DNA of 64,000 nt from Apostichopus japonicus (GCF_037975245.1 NC_092574.1:26582713-26646712); one strand, 5' to 3'. Shown: positions 26,140-37,263, counted from the stretch's first letter. The notes: generated from the letters alone by a model not told the origin. Numbers and translations are program-made.

Positions 26140-27257
26140 AAGGTAAGAGCGCCATCTATTATTCATACTTACTGTGACTGTGTGATAATTCGGTCGGATC
26201 AGTTTGTGGATATGTGTGCGTGTGTTTCCACGGCTTTAATACTGATATCATTTTATGTGAGTAAAGACTGTAGTTTACAAATGTGTCCATTAACTCATTG
26301 ATATGGGGGAGGGTAGGCGGGGGAAGGTAGGCGAGGGGTGGGGGGGTTGGGGAGGGGGATGCCTGTATAGGTTCCTGTGTTTGTCCATTTAATGTCTCAA
26401 TGAATGGAAGTGAAGTACTTGAGATTGCATAAAATATGAAATGGAAACTGGATAAACATGACCGATTTGGATAAATTTTCACTCTAAGCAGGGCGATGCT
26501 GATATTAATAATAAGCAATAATAAGTAGTAGCAATAATAATAATGATAATACGCGATACTCAACTTGATTCGATGATATCGTTAGCTTACTGCGACTATT
26601 ACCTTGTTGATGTGTTGATTTGTATTTTAAGCTGGCAATGCTCCTTTAACCTAAGTACACGAACTGTATTGTTTTATGTGGAAGTCAAAGGTCATAAAAA
26701 ACAATAAAAGAAAGAAATTGCACTTATCTGGCCGAGCAGTCCCTTAAGGTGTTAATCTTGGGCATCCTATCGGTCTACTCTACACACAGAACAATGTTAA
26801 CATATAGTTTGGCTATCTATGAGATTGGCTTTTCTTGCTTTTTGCGTCAAAGAATGAATCTCTCTAGTCCAAGCAGAAAATTGAGAAGCCCTGACTGTAT
26901 AAGGCTGGAAGAAGCTCAATGATAACGAGGCGACAAGGAGTTAGGGATGGTCCTAATTGTAAGAACCTTGTGGGTATCACATTAGGTACCACTAATATCT
27001 GATTTATACTACGTATAAGTACAATGATTATTGATGCGAGTACTCAGATACTGTAATATTAATATGAGTACCAGATTAATAACACAATAACCTAGATTGG
27101 ATCAGAGTACAATTTTTCACCACTTTCGTGGTAGTTTTAAGTAGTATTTTTTTCAATTCGTATATGTGCAAAATTAAGAGAAATAAAAATACATCTTCGA
27201 GCAATGCATATAGAGTATGGTGTGGTTTATACGAACATTGTCTGGCTGATTACACGC

Positions 27258-27369
27258 AACGAATACACCAAGCAGCGAACACACAACGCAACAAACACAC
27301 CACGTAACAAACACACCACGCAACAAACCCATCACGCAGCGAACACATCACGTAACAAACACACCAAAC
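27258..27369. repeat. 16 bp tandem repeat, 7 copies
   Basis: Unit close to AACAAACACACCACGY, in exact 16-base register from 27258. It gives an artificial Asn-Thr-His-rich frame. Confidence 0.95.
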
Positions 27370-27703
27370 GCTTCTTCTATGGACTGAGTCACAGTTTATT
27401 CATTTTAATATGGCACAATAGCGAATATCGTAAGTAACAAAAAATAATAAAAATAACCGTAAATACCCGTACAAACGATAAGATGTTATCAGAAATAACT
27501 ATGGACCACAATACACTGACTTAGACAGTTTAAAGCAACATGTCACGTGTTAACCTATGGAATGGTTACATACAGTACATGTGGAAGGTATTATTCGTAT
27601 ACAGCTCACAGGAAGATTTATGTAATGAACATTGAAGAAACTCTAAACAAAATCTAGCTTTTAGGGTAATTTGAAAATAGAAATTCATTGTATGAAAGAA
27701 GTG

Positions 27704-27856
27704 AAAGGCTGGAAATGAAAGTTAATGGGGGAGTAACCACTACCCACCCCCCCTCAAAGGCTGGAAATGAGAGTTAATGGGAGAGTAACCACTACCCCCC
27801 CCCTCAAAGGCTGGAAATGAGAGTTAATGGGAGAGTAACCACTACCCCCCCCCCAC
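27704..27856. repeat. 50-52 bp tandem repeat with C-run, 3 copies
   Basis: Copies start AAAGGCTGGAAATGA at 27704, 27756 and 27806. Each ends GAGTAACCACTACC followed by a poly-C run of different length. Copies 2 and 3 are almost identical. Confidence 0.95.
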
Positions 27857-29149
27857 CTCTCTCTCTCCCTCTCTTCCTAATTCGCATGTTTGAGTAAAAT
27901 GTGTAACAGACTGAGTGAGATGTGTCCACTTCGTATTGTGCTAGGCATTAAGACAAAATCCGATTCTAGTTGCCCCCCCCCCCCCACACACACACACGCA
28001 CAGGCATTTCCCATTTCGTGTATGATCAAGAGGAATAATTGTAAAACCAAAACAGAAGCTTTTGACTTAAAAATTCTACTCAATTCATCTGCTTTAACGC
28101 CCCGGACCAAATGAAAGTCGGTTAAACCTTATCATTGTTCGTCCAAACCGCGTGAACCATCGAAGCCAAATTTTGGTCTATAATCATAAATAAACTTGAA
28201 GTGTGTAATGAAAAGTTATCTGACAATATAGAAAGGCACATAAAAGAAAAGAAAAAAGGAATTCATCAACATTTAAAGATAACTGTTTTAGTTGGTCTTT
28301 TGATTGACTGTGCGTCATTTCTTGGTGCTGGTATGGAATTTGTATTCTTCATCATCTTGGCAACAAAAATCCTACTTTTCGTGGAAAATTCGGGGACAAA
28401 AAAAATGAGAAGGCGATTAAGTAGGTAATAACACTATCATATAGGCAACAATATATAACGATTTTTATCAATTGAACTGTTGTCGTTTCTCTGTACGTTA
28501 CATGGTAGAAATATATAAATATTTTCTTGTATGTCTGCGTCAGTTCGGAAAACGAAGGGACTGCAAATGTGACCATCAAAGTGCTTTACAGTGAACTAAA
28601 CTGAAATTTGTGAAGAAATACACGAGTAAATTTAAGTTATTCAAATACCTGACCATTTCTTTAAATATTAGGGTGTGGGGAGTTGTTTCAGGTTATTCTA
28701 TATTTACCAAATAACACTTAATTGCGTGTATTGCTGTATTGTGCAAAACCTTGCAAGTTTAGGCAACGCCACACTAATAGTTATCCACGCAGGGTGGTTA
28801 CGGGTGTAGCCTACATGATGTCTTCAGTGGACGAAAATGTAAGTTTGATATTATTTGATATTAATTAAAACAAGTTCAAACTTCTGTAAGACCTGGCCGT
28901 TGGGAAGAGGCCATTCAAATATTGGGGCTTATCGTGACGGTGAACGCTACATTGTGTAGCATCCAGAATCAAAGGAATACAAACACCTTTTGTCTCAAAT
29001 AACAGGTTTAAAATGCATTTAAAAAATGGGAATTACACCTGGTGTTAGATTTTCACTTCCAAATCCCGACTAATTTATATCTATCCATATTTTTAACTGG
29101 TATATTTGACTAACATTGGATGTTTTTCAACGCGATACACATGCTATGT
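27857..29149. other. Hand intron, non-coding
   Basis: A C13 run at 27973-27985 followed by a short CA repeat; otherwise unique sequence with no recognised gene. Confidence 0.5.
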
Positions 29150-29620
29150 ATAATAATCTTTTTTTTTTTCCCTTGCTGAGAGCAAAAGGAATCATTACGG
29201 TAATGATGCCGTGTGTACGTGACGCCTTGGCTCGTAAACACGATAATTCAATATTATAAAGGTGGATGAACTTCAAACGGCGTATTTAGATGCACCATAT
29301 TACGTTATCGGCTGATATTGTTTTTGACTGGGATCAAAGGTCGTGCTTGGTGACCAGAGGTCAAACTGTGAAAACCTTGTGAACACGATAACTCAATATT
29401 GCAACGTTGGATGGACTTCAAAGTTGGCATGTACATGCAGCATAGTGAGTTCTCGGCTGCTATTATTTGTAGCTGGGATCAAAGGTCATACTAGGTCACC
29501 AGAGGTTAAACTTTGGAAACATTGTATACACGATATCTCAAGAAGAGAAGCTTTCATGAATCTCATGATTGGCCTGTTAATGTCCCATATTGAGTAGAGG
29601 AACCCTACTGAAATTGATGG

Positions 29621-29633
29621 AGGTCAAAGGTCC
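29621..29633 (+). promoter_or_regulatory. DR1-type nuclear-receptor motif (AGGTCAAAGGTCC)
   Basis: Two AGGTCA half-sites with one spacer base, the last base C instead of A. DR1 is the type bound by HNF4, RXR and COUP-TF family receptors. It is part of the 146 bp repeat; function is not shown. Confidence 0.35.
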
Positions 29634-29767
29634 TTTGCGGTCAACATTTAAATCAAAGTCTGCAAATATTGTAAACACGATAACTCAAGAAGTACATCTT
29701 TTTTGAACATTATACTTGGTATGTAGATCCAGTTTGGTGAGTGCAAGAACCCTATTGAAATCGGTAG

Positions 29768-29780
29768 AGGTCAAAGGTCA
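29768..29780 (+). promoter_or_regulatory. Perfect DR1 nuclear-receptor motif (AGGTCAAAGGTCA)
   Basis: An exact DR1 consensus within the last well-preserved 146 bp unit. A perfect 13-base match is uncommon by chance, but here it is inherited from the repeat. Confidence 0.4.
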
Positions 29781-29900
29781 AATGAAGTCAACAGGTGTCA
29801 AAGTCTGAAACCTATTAAACATGATAATTCCAAAATTACAGCTACTATTAACCTGTGAGATCTTCAATGCTATGATTTTCTTTTGGTGAGCATAGGTTGG

Positions 29901-31639
29901 CCAAATTCAATTCAGTTTTGTAAAGGGGCTGTTTAAGTCTTCCACAATACATACAGTTATCCAGGAACTTAAATCTGCTTCAATCTGTTGATAATCTTTA
30001 ACACACTCACTTTAAGAAACTCAGCAGGCCCTTATCAGTTTTCACCCTCTGAGCTTTAAGGGTGAACTTCAAAGGGTTAGCTTCAAAAGGTGAACAGGTG
30101 ATCTCAAATGGTGGAAAAATTGGCTTAAGGGGTCATTAGGTTATCTCAAATGGACTCAAAATTTGCCATTTTTTCTATCATTTGTACTAGATGATGTTTG
30201 CTTTGGCTAAGTTGTGAAAATATTTCACAGTGTATGAACAGTGTCATGCAGAGGCTCATTCATTAATTAAAATTATTAAAGGGATAGTTGCAAGGTGGCA
30301 GAGCTGATTTTATTAATACATATATGGGTCTATATTTCACATAGGAAGATTTCTCTTTCTGGATATTGAAACATACTGGAATAAACATTCTATACTGTAA
30401 AATCCCTACCAGTGAATGAAATGGCTGATGGCCCATAAGTGTGTGCTACAAATAAGTGCTGAAAATCTCTGAGCTTTTCTGGTTGTCTTGGACAAATTTA
30501 ACTCACTTGTTCTACATTAGTCAGTTATTTGAATTTATATGGCAAGGATATAACAAAGCCAACTGGCTTTCTGGTTACATCACGTGACAACATGAAATTC
30601 TACTGCAAACAGCAACCGGAGGCTTCAAACATAATACGGGACTCATAATAATTCATGGTGTTTTCCCCCATCGGGGGTGTGACGTCACTCTCAATGAAAT
30701 TTTACGCTCCCATTGGACCTCTCATTTGCGTCAGCAAACATATTTTTTATAACCTTGTTCTTGTTATATTTGAATATTTGGCAGAACTTGATGGGAGTGT
30801 CCAGTCCCCCCGCTAGATCAAATTATAGATCAAATTTTATAGTCTTCATATTTATTTTTCGTATATTTGTCCTTTGTTTACTTATCTCTCGTTATTTTTG
30901 TAACATGTTCAAACTTCAACATGAACAATAGTTAGGTAGGTGTGTCAGAAGCAATGTAAGATATAAAAATATCAAATGACGAATTGGCAAAAACCAACAA
31001 GAAATCATTTAATTTTGATGTGACGAATAAACAATTTTAAGCTATAAGGGCGATACAGTTCTTATTCATGTAGCCATAAAGTTTTAACCGAGACGTAACA
31101 CGCCTCATGTATTCTCAGTGAGATAAACGCGTGAACCATTGAGTTTATTACCCTTGCCTGGATAACTTGTGTTCACGTATATGTAATTATAAGTGACAAC
31201 CAGGTTAAAGGCGCTCAATACATACATATTTATTGTGTAAATCTCGTGTTGGTGCTTAAAGCATCCGATTGAATCTCTGAAATGTAAAAGATATCCAAAT
31301 GAAATCCAGATATCAGAAAACTGCTAACTTCTATATATATATGTTCTGATCATTTGACGAATAGGAAATGTTTTAACGTGACTGATTAATTTACACTTTA
31401 AGTATAAAGAATTTAACTTCGATCAGTTTATACAAAGTTATAGAAATTATTAATAAAAAAGATAGGTCTTTGTTATGTAGATTGTTACAGCACTATATCA
31501 TTATGATCATAGTATCAGTATCACAGTATTACGATATTATCAGAAATCATTTCGATGTTATTATGCGCCCGTAGACCTTAGCAACGATTACCCTGTGATG
31601 AAGTCAGATAATTCGAGTTGAAAATTGCAATAGATAGAA
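29901..31639. other. Hand intron, non-coding, with one CRE
   Basis: A perfect TGACGTCA lies at 30680-30687, next to a CCCCATCGGGG palindrome. The sequence from 29.9 to 30.2 kb looks like old repeat (words such as GGTGATCTCAAATGG recur) but I cannot name a family. Confidence 0.4.
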
Positions 31640-31812
31640 GATAAAAGTATTTAACATATAACGATAAAAGTTGGATATTATTTAAGAATTATTTAACGTA
31701 TAAAGATAAAAGATGGATATTATTTAAGAAGTATTTAACAACTAAAGATAAAAGATGGATATTATTTCAAGCTATATAAAGATAAAAGATGGATATTATT
31801 TCAATCTATAAT
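31640..31812. repeat. Short tandem repeat based on GATAAAAGATGGATATTATTT
   Basis: Four to five imperfect copies at spacings of about 24-43 bases, some with an extra TATTTAAC segment. It is AT-rich and non-coding. Confidence 0.85.
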
Positions 31813-33900
31813 AAGATGACTTGAAATGAGCGATCTAAAGGCTGGTTTTGAACTTATTTGTTATCTTTATTAGGGGGAGGGGAGGGAGAGGAGGGGTGAA
31901 AGCAGCGACGGGGAAGTGCGAGTTGATGTTACGGACAAGGAAGGGGGAGCATGCCACCATATGGTATAGTTTGATTTGGCGATGTTATTGTGTTTTAGAT
32001 ATTCAAGTCAGGATGTAAAAAAGCTAGATTGGACTATGAAAACTTTAAATATTTTGAGTTCCGACGTTTTGAGTTCCAAAAATTTCACGCCTCCTTTTGT
32101 TGTCGCTCCATATTGAGGTCGTGGTTCTTCGTGCTATCATATAGTTTTGCGCTATATAGAGTAATCGGGGGATTTTGACGGTCTCGTGTAGATATACTAG
32201 TACATAAATTAGTACTGGTATACTTGCGTTTAGAGGCTTGTACTCGTACTCATACCAAGGGGAGTGTTGTACTCCACGTCTGCGACAAGCACACCCGTAC
32301 ATTGTTTGGGACTCGATTATACCGCGATATTCTATGGGCTAGGTTATATCCAACTCCGTTTGTATGTATTATGTATAGCCTATATACGTATTTAGGTGCA
32401 GGGTTCACAACATATCTGGATATTCACGAAACGGCATAGTAACTCCATTTTTGTCACCAAAGATAACCTAATTCCAATTGTATTGTTGCATATAATCTAA
32501 TTTGCGTTCATTCCATTTGTATGCAACAGTTGGTTAACATTTTGTGTTGTGCATCAATAAATGGATGTAAGAGGATATGTTTAACATATGTATGTTGATA
32601 TATCGGTGTCTCATGAAAATGGAGGAAAAACTCCGTTCTCCTCGACACCAATCCATTGCAACTCCCTTCTTTCATCGCTCCACCACCCCCTGCCCACCAC
32701 CCCATCCCGTGGGCACACCTCATAATCTCCCCCTACCACCCACAACCCGCACGCACTCCTCGTTATCTCGGAGCGTAAATAGTCGTTGATTAAAAAAAAA
32801 GAAGAAAAAAATAAATCTGATGTCCTTTGGTTCAAATAAAAGCACATGAATTAAACAAAAACTTTGGAACGTTATCGATGAAACTGAAAAGAACAAAGTG
32901 TTTGACACAGTTTTGTCTTTAGTTTTGATCGAGTGTAATAAACGTTAAACAAAGAAAGATACCCTCCTGCAGTAACTAAATCTACACCCCTTCTGCACCT
33001 CATCATCACTTCAGCCCATTGCATTTTATTCTTCCTCGGTCAAACGACAAACTTGACAGGCTATGGTAATTCCTAAGCTTGTTTTATCCACCACTGAGAT
33101 AAAGCACACACCCCCTTTTATGGTTTTAACTTAGTCGCGTGGCAAAAAAAAAACAATAAATGCTTAATTACCAACTCGAAACCTTGAAGAGAAGGACTTG
33201 GGGGAGAGATTTTTAAGAGCAGGACTGTTCTAGATCAAACGGTATTGATCTTGTCGTGATATTTATGGAGTAATTAGTCTTAAAAGGACGCAAATGTATC
33301 ATAAAAATCTTATTACCTGTGTGTTTGTGTTAATCAAACTTGTCTCCCTTTTCATCACACCCGCTAATGAACCACGGAATAAGCGCGGTATTCGAGACTA
33401 TTTTTTAGTTGTTGTTCAAATTTCATAAGTTAAAGCATGCGTTACGTTTGACCCTCTACATTTTTGACTTTGATCTTATGTAAAGGATTATATTTTTCAA
33501 TTAGTAAGTATTTACACCAACTTGTAGTTAAACGCATTGGGCATTCAGGCAAACGTCAAAAGGCGCGTTTTCAAAATCAAACGGAGGTATTTTGTTAGCC
33601 AAGAGGAATCTGGTTTTTGCCACAATTTTAAGGAGTGTATTTTATTTAATTGAATAGATAGAGTTACCTCGACTTTTAACGTCAAGTGTATGAAGCAGCG
33701 AGTCTTATAAGGGACGTGTCGTCTTTATAGGCAATTAATTTGTTTGTTTTTTGCAGCAGGAGACAAGCGAGTCTAAGCAGCTGGTTGCGTGTCATAATTG
33801 TTCGTATACCCATTAATAGGTACAACTACACGTTAAAGTTACTAATGTAATAACTTCAAATTTGGTGACTCTGAAACTTAACATGCGTAGATCATTTGTA
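31813..33900. other. Hand intron, non-coding
   Basis: G-rich and C-rich patches near 31.87 and 32.68 kb generate overlapping open frames on both strands that match nothing. No exon is recognised. Confidence 0.5.
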
Positions 33901-33938
33901 ATGAGGTCTTCGTTTCGATTGGATTTTTGTTTGTTTTG

Positions 33939-33961
33939 AGGTCAAAGGTCATACGAGGTCA
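33939..33961 (+). promoter_or_regulatory. Composite DR1/DR4 motif, three AGGTCA half-sites
   Basis: AGGTCA, one base, AGGTCA (33939-33951), then four bases (TACG) and a third AGGTCA at 33956-33961. It resembles the units of the 29 kb array, so this is probably a dispersed single copy. DR1 and DR4 spacings fit RXR-type heterodimers; binding is inference. Confidence 0.4.
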
Positions 33962-34044
33962 TCAGTGGTTAAAATCCGCCAACATTTTAAACCAGCTCAC
34001 TCAGTATAAGTTAAAGTTTGGTGAATGTAACATCTTTGGTATGC

Positions 34045-34080
34045 AGATTCGCCTCAGTTTCGCCTCAGATTCGCCTCAGC
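34045..34080. repeat. TTCGCCTCAG repeat, 3 copies
   Basis: Three near-identical 11-12 base units immediately beside the 3' end of the minus-strand LINE fragment. Confidence 0.8.
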
Positions 34081-34084
34081 AATT

Positions 34085-34545
34085 TTCTCATTTGCCCCTT
34101 CATTATACCGCTATCATCATCAATCAGTATTCTGATATCGTGGAACACTGCCAAAGCTCTTTGGAAGAGAAAGGTTTCAAGCTGTTTCTTGAAACTGTTC
34201 AGTGAGTGGTAAATGTATGAGTTCATGTGGCATGGAATTCCATGAAAGAGGGAGGGCCAATTCTAGAAATGCACGACCACCATATCCATTTAATTTGAAC
34301 TGAGGCTCAGTAAGGAGATTATAGCATGTTGAAAGCTGAGAGAATAAGTTGGTTTGTAAGGGGAGATGAGATCACACAAATATTGAAGTGTTTGCCCACG
34401 AAGGGCCTTCCAAGTTAGCAAAAGAATTTTGTAGTTGATTCTTTGTTGAATTGGAAGCCAGTGAAGGTGATATAGAGCTGATGAGATATGGTCAGATTTT
34501 CTCATGTTAAGAATCACTCTTGCTGCACTATTTTGGACAATTCAA
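34085..34545 (-). pseudogene. LINE reverse-transcriptase polyprotein, C-terminal fragment
   Basis: The minus-strand translation reads IVQNSAARVILNMRKSDHIS, then ALYHLHWLPIQQRINYKILL, then LLTWKALRGQTLQYLCDLIS. After a frame change comes GGRAFLELALPLFHGIP, then HSLNSFKKQLETFLFQRA. This is the standard end of CR1/L2/Jockey-type RT proteins (QNxAARL...LHWLPVxxRIxFKIL...KALxGxAPxYLxxL...LNSFKxxLKTFLF). Catalytic RT motifs are absent and the frame is broken, so it is a dead 5'-truncated copy in the Hand intron, opposite to the host gene. Confidence 0.85.
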
Positions 34546-35514
34546 ATACAATTTATTAACTAATTTCATATGAAGAGAAAAATCACTGAAGCTACCGATG
34601 CAGTTTGTTACAGTCATATCTTATCAACGAATGCAGTAGTTCTCCGTGTGATAGGAAACCGAGAATTAAAACGCATAATCCTTCTGTTTTACAAGCTTTA
34701 GTTTGATTTCATTTCTTCATCATTTGGCAGTTCCTATCTTAGCTCCAAAGAGATTTGGTTTAAAGGACAAAATTTTTACCGTGGAAACGTAACCTGTTAT
34801 AGGCCCTACATGATGCCCCACAAAATCGTACAATGAACGGTAAACTTTGACATAAAATTTAGTTTTATCAATGAAAAACATAGCATGGACACTTAAATTT
34901 GTGGGACACCAATTTTCTCCGTCGGAGATGTTAGTCACGTAGAAGAAGTTATTATACGTAATTGTAACCACAGATATCTCTGAGATGGAAAGATCTTCAA
35001 TTATTTATGAATATTCATAGCTTGAAAAGATGAAATTCCTCACACAGAAATACAGCTTTAAGCTGTCAGCCTGTCTTATTTTCATGATAGTTACTATTTT
35101 CTTGTCCGTGTTGATTTTTGGTGCAATATGAGTCATCTCATATTCTCCTTATCTCAAATCACCTTTGACAAGAGTGACAATTCCTCCACGTTTAAAAACA
35201 TGTCAAAGATAACTGAATAGTTATGGCAGATGGCTTACATAGAGAGATGCGTATTTATAGTAATTGGTTCGTCAAAGACATTTTAAGACCAGATGTTTAA
35301 CTAAATTGCATCGTGTTTTCATGTTCTTCGAGATAACATGTATTCATCTGAGAGAGTCTTTCCGTCTATCAAGAGAGTAACAAAGTCCGTGGGTGTAAAA
35401 ACGTCAAACCAAGGGAAATATTATCTGAAAATACAGAGAAAATACAGAGAATACTCTTCTCCCACCAGCTTTTAATAACTTTTATACTTGCAATTCTAGT
35501 TATCACACTTATAA

Positions 35515-35982
35515 CACTCGTTCGATGAATACTCTAGAACTAGTCTTAACCATTCTCAAATTCGTAGCACAGGTGTACCCTTCTGGAATTCTCTTAATCA
35601 TGCCATTAAAATTTCTCCAGCACTCAATACTTTTAAGCAAAAACTAAAACAATACCTACTGCATAGCAATCCATCTTAGTTGTACTTCCTGTTTTTTTCT
35701 CTTATGTTTCTTTCTTTCTCTTTTCATAAGATTTTGACTTTGTTGGTTTTTTGGGGGGAGGGGGGGGTGGTGGGGTGGGTGATGTACTTTGCACTTTCTT
35801 TGTTACAAAGGGACCAGACCAGAAAAGTATCCACTTATTTCTGGTTCCTCTACTTCCATCTCACATATTATTTCAATACTCTATATTTACTGTTTACTGT
35901 ATTTGATACCATCTATATTTATCCTATACTATTCAAAATGTAAAATGGAATGTAGCAAATAAATTCAATTCAATTCAATTCA
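35515..35982 (+). pseudogene. LINE 3' end: RT C-terminus, 3' UTR and ATTCA tail
   Basis: The plus-strand frame 35515-35679 reads STGVPFWNSLNHAIKISPAL, then NTFKQKLKQYLLHSNPS and a stop, matching the last residues of LINE RT proteins (GxxxWNSLPxxIKxSxSLxxFKxxLKxYLL). It is preceded by a stop and followed by about 300 bases of 3' UTR that end in AATAAATTCAATTCAATTC, a pentanucleotide-repeat tail of the kind used by several non-LTR families. It is a 5'-truncated insertion, same strand as Hand. A G-rich run lies inside the 3' UTR near 35755-35780. Confidence 0.75.
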
Positions 35983-36750
35983 GAATAGAACCTTTGGTCA
36001 AATGACAATACTAGTGGTTTATATTTTCATGATAATTGTAAAAAAGAAGCAATTCGTCATTGTCACTATTGTTTGATATATCGAATTTAAAACAAAGTTA
36101 CCATCGTTATTTTTCATTACGTTAATTTAACCCATCTTGTAGCTAATGCTAGTTGAGGTCATGACATTTCAAAAGTTAAAACCGTTTCAGAGACCTACTT
36201 AATTTTGATGGTCTTTCACGTTATAGCAAAGTTACCGTAATTATGTTTAATTAATGTTGTTTTCATGTTGTAAACTTGCTTTGTATATGGGGTTTTCACT
36301 AATTTTTAAAGTTTTAAAACTGTTCCCTCTCCACTAATTAATTGAAATATGTGGGTCTTTTTGTTGTTGTTGCTGTTTTCCTTCTATCAATAATTGCAAA
36401 TTGACCATTATGTGTTTCATTAAGAATGTTTATAGGTTGGAGCATAAATTTTTATGATTTTTTTTGTTTCTTTTCCAGTGTCTAAGTTACTTTAAAGGTA
36501 CATCACTTCACGTAAGCCAAGGGATGATAAATTTACATACTTGAAGTTTATCTTAGACGTAACTTTAATATTTTTCTCTTCAAATTCTGTTTCCATTTTG
36601 CTAAATGATTTATTTTAAAGATGTATTTAATGCTAATTGTAACTTAGCATTAGCTTTATATATATATATTTTTGCGATATGCATGTACAACATTATGATA
36701 TAAAATATTAAATGTTAAAAGGATTTATGATTTTTATCTTTGTACCTTCA
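35983..36750. other. 3' end of the Hand intron, AT-rich
   Basis: Two similar AAAGTTACC-containing stretches near 36.1 and 36.2 kb and a short TA run at 36.66 kb; nothing else supported. Confidence 0.5.
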
Positions 36751-36780
36751 CTGTCTTTACCTCCTTTTCTTCTCCTGTAG
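36751..36780 (+). other. Hand: Polypyrimidine tract and 3' splice acceptor of Hand intron 1
   Basis: A 30-base tract that is almost all C and T and ends CTCCTGTAG, immediately before ATT TAC GAA, the phase-0 start of exon 2. No other AG lies between the tract and the exon, so the acceptor choice is unambiguous. Confidence 0.85.
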
Positions 36781-36870
36781 ATTTACGAAGGTGAAGTAAT
36801 TCTCCCGACTAGAGGGAAGGGAAGGACAGGCTGGCCTCAACATGTTTGGGCTCTGGAATTATCCACCTAA
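36781..36870 (+). CDS. Hand: Hand bHLH transcription factor, coding exon 2 (C-terminus)
   Basis: Encodes residues 237-265 and the TAA stop at 36868-36870. The translation starts IYEGEVILPTRGK and continues GRTGWPQHVWALELST. GRTGWPQ-V-WALEL is the conserved C-terminal signature of HAND1 and HAND2, which in vertebrates is also carried on a short second exon. The acceptor is a strong pyrimidine tract ending TAG at 36778-36780, and the reading frame is phase 0, exactly compatible with the phase-0 end of exon 1. The exon is only 30 codons, so it is missed by a simple ORF search. The combined protein is 265 residues, longer than the ~215-residue vertebrate HAND proteins, mostly because of the N-terminal half. 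The last residues ST replace the vertebrate NQ or KQ ending. Confidence 0.95.
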   Translation: MYEGEVILPTRGKGRTGWPQHVWALELST

Positions 36871-37189
36871 TATTGACATAGAGAACTAGCCATAACCAAA
36901 TGTCCGGGTATACAGACGACAAGAAGAGTAAAATTTGGGTTATGTCACTTTGTGAGTAAAGTTCATACAACATAACGATTAGTATAAAAGCATAGAGTCT
37001 AACTGGAATCTTGCAAGTATCGTTTAAAGGTGACGGCTAGACATAGAAGTTCTTCTTGGCCGACCGTTTCTCCTACGCGAGGACGCATTCAAACTTGGAC
37101 CACTTATTTGAGCTGGTGTGATAAATTATCGAGTTGAAATGGAACCATTTCCTGGGCGATGAAGATGCGGGTGTAAGTTTGGGGAGGAA

Positions 37190-37263
37190 ATGGGAGGGAG
37201 GGGGAGAGAGAGTGGGAGGAAGGGGGAGGGAGAGAGGAAGGGGGAGGGAGAGAGGAAGGGGTG
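37190..37263. repeat. Homopurine tract with 18 bp repeat
   Basis: Almost pure G/A on the + strand. The unit AGGAAGGGGGAGGGAGAG starts at 37217 and 37235, with a partial copy at 37253. It lies in the probable 3' UTR of Hand, so the mRNA would carry a purine-only stretch. Confidence 0.9.

Larger units (their letters stand above)
21851..27257. other. Middle Hand intron, non-coding
   Basis: Contains the LINE fragment and palindrome listed separately, C11 (23517-23527), G11 (24110-24120), C10 (25886-25895) and C15 (25959-25973) runs, and one AAGTCAAAGGTCA near-DR1 site at 26682-26694. No exon is recognised. Confidence 0.5.
29150..29900. repeat. Diverged tandem array, unit about 146 bp, about 5 copies, with AGGTCA half-sites
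   Basis: Anchor words (GGATCAAAGGTC or AGGTCAAAGGTC) fall at 29331, 29476, 29621 and 29768, that is 145, 145 and 147 bases apart, with a decayed copy near 29186. Other shared words are AACACGATAACTCAA and a GGTCANCAGAGGTYAAA stretch. Copies are well diverged, so the array is old. It lies in the Hand intron. Confidence 0.85.
14414..36780 (+). other. Hand: Hand intron 1 (about 22.4 kb)
   Basis: Bounded by a GTCAGT donor at 14414 and a pyrimidine-rich acceptor ending TAG at 36780. The flanking exons are both in phase 0 and join two parts of one recognisable Hand protein. The intron contains tandem repeats, LINE remnants on both strands, a short hAT-like palindrome and a repeat array with nuclear-receptor-type half-sites (all listed separately). 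I saw no further coding exon in it. Vertebrate HAND introns are short, so this one is strongly expanded. Confidence 0.9.

Noticed and set aside
27258-27369. Possible CRISPR-like regular repeat
   Set aside because: Contiguous 16 bp tandem units without unique spacers, in a eukaryotic intron; a plain minisatellite.
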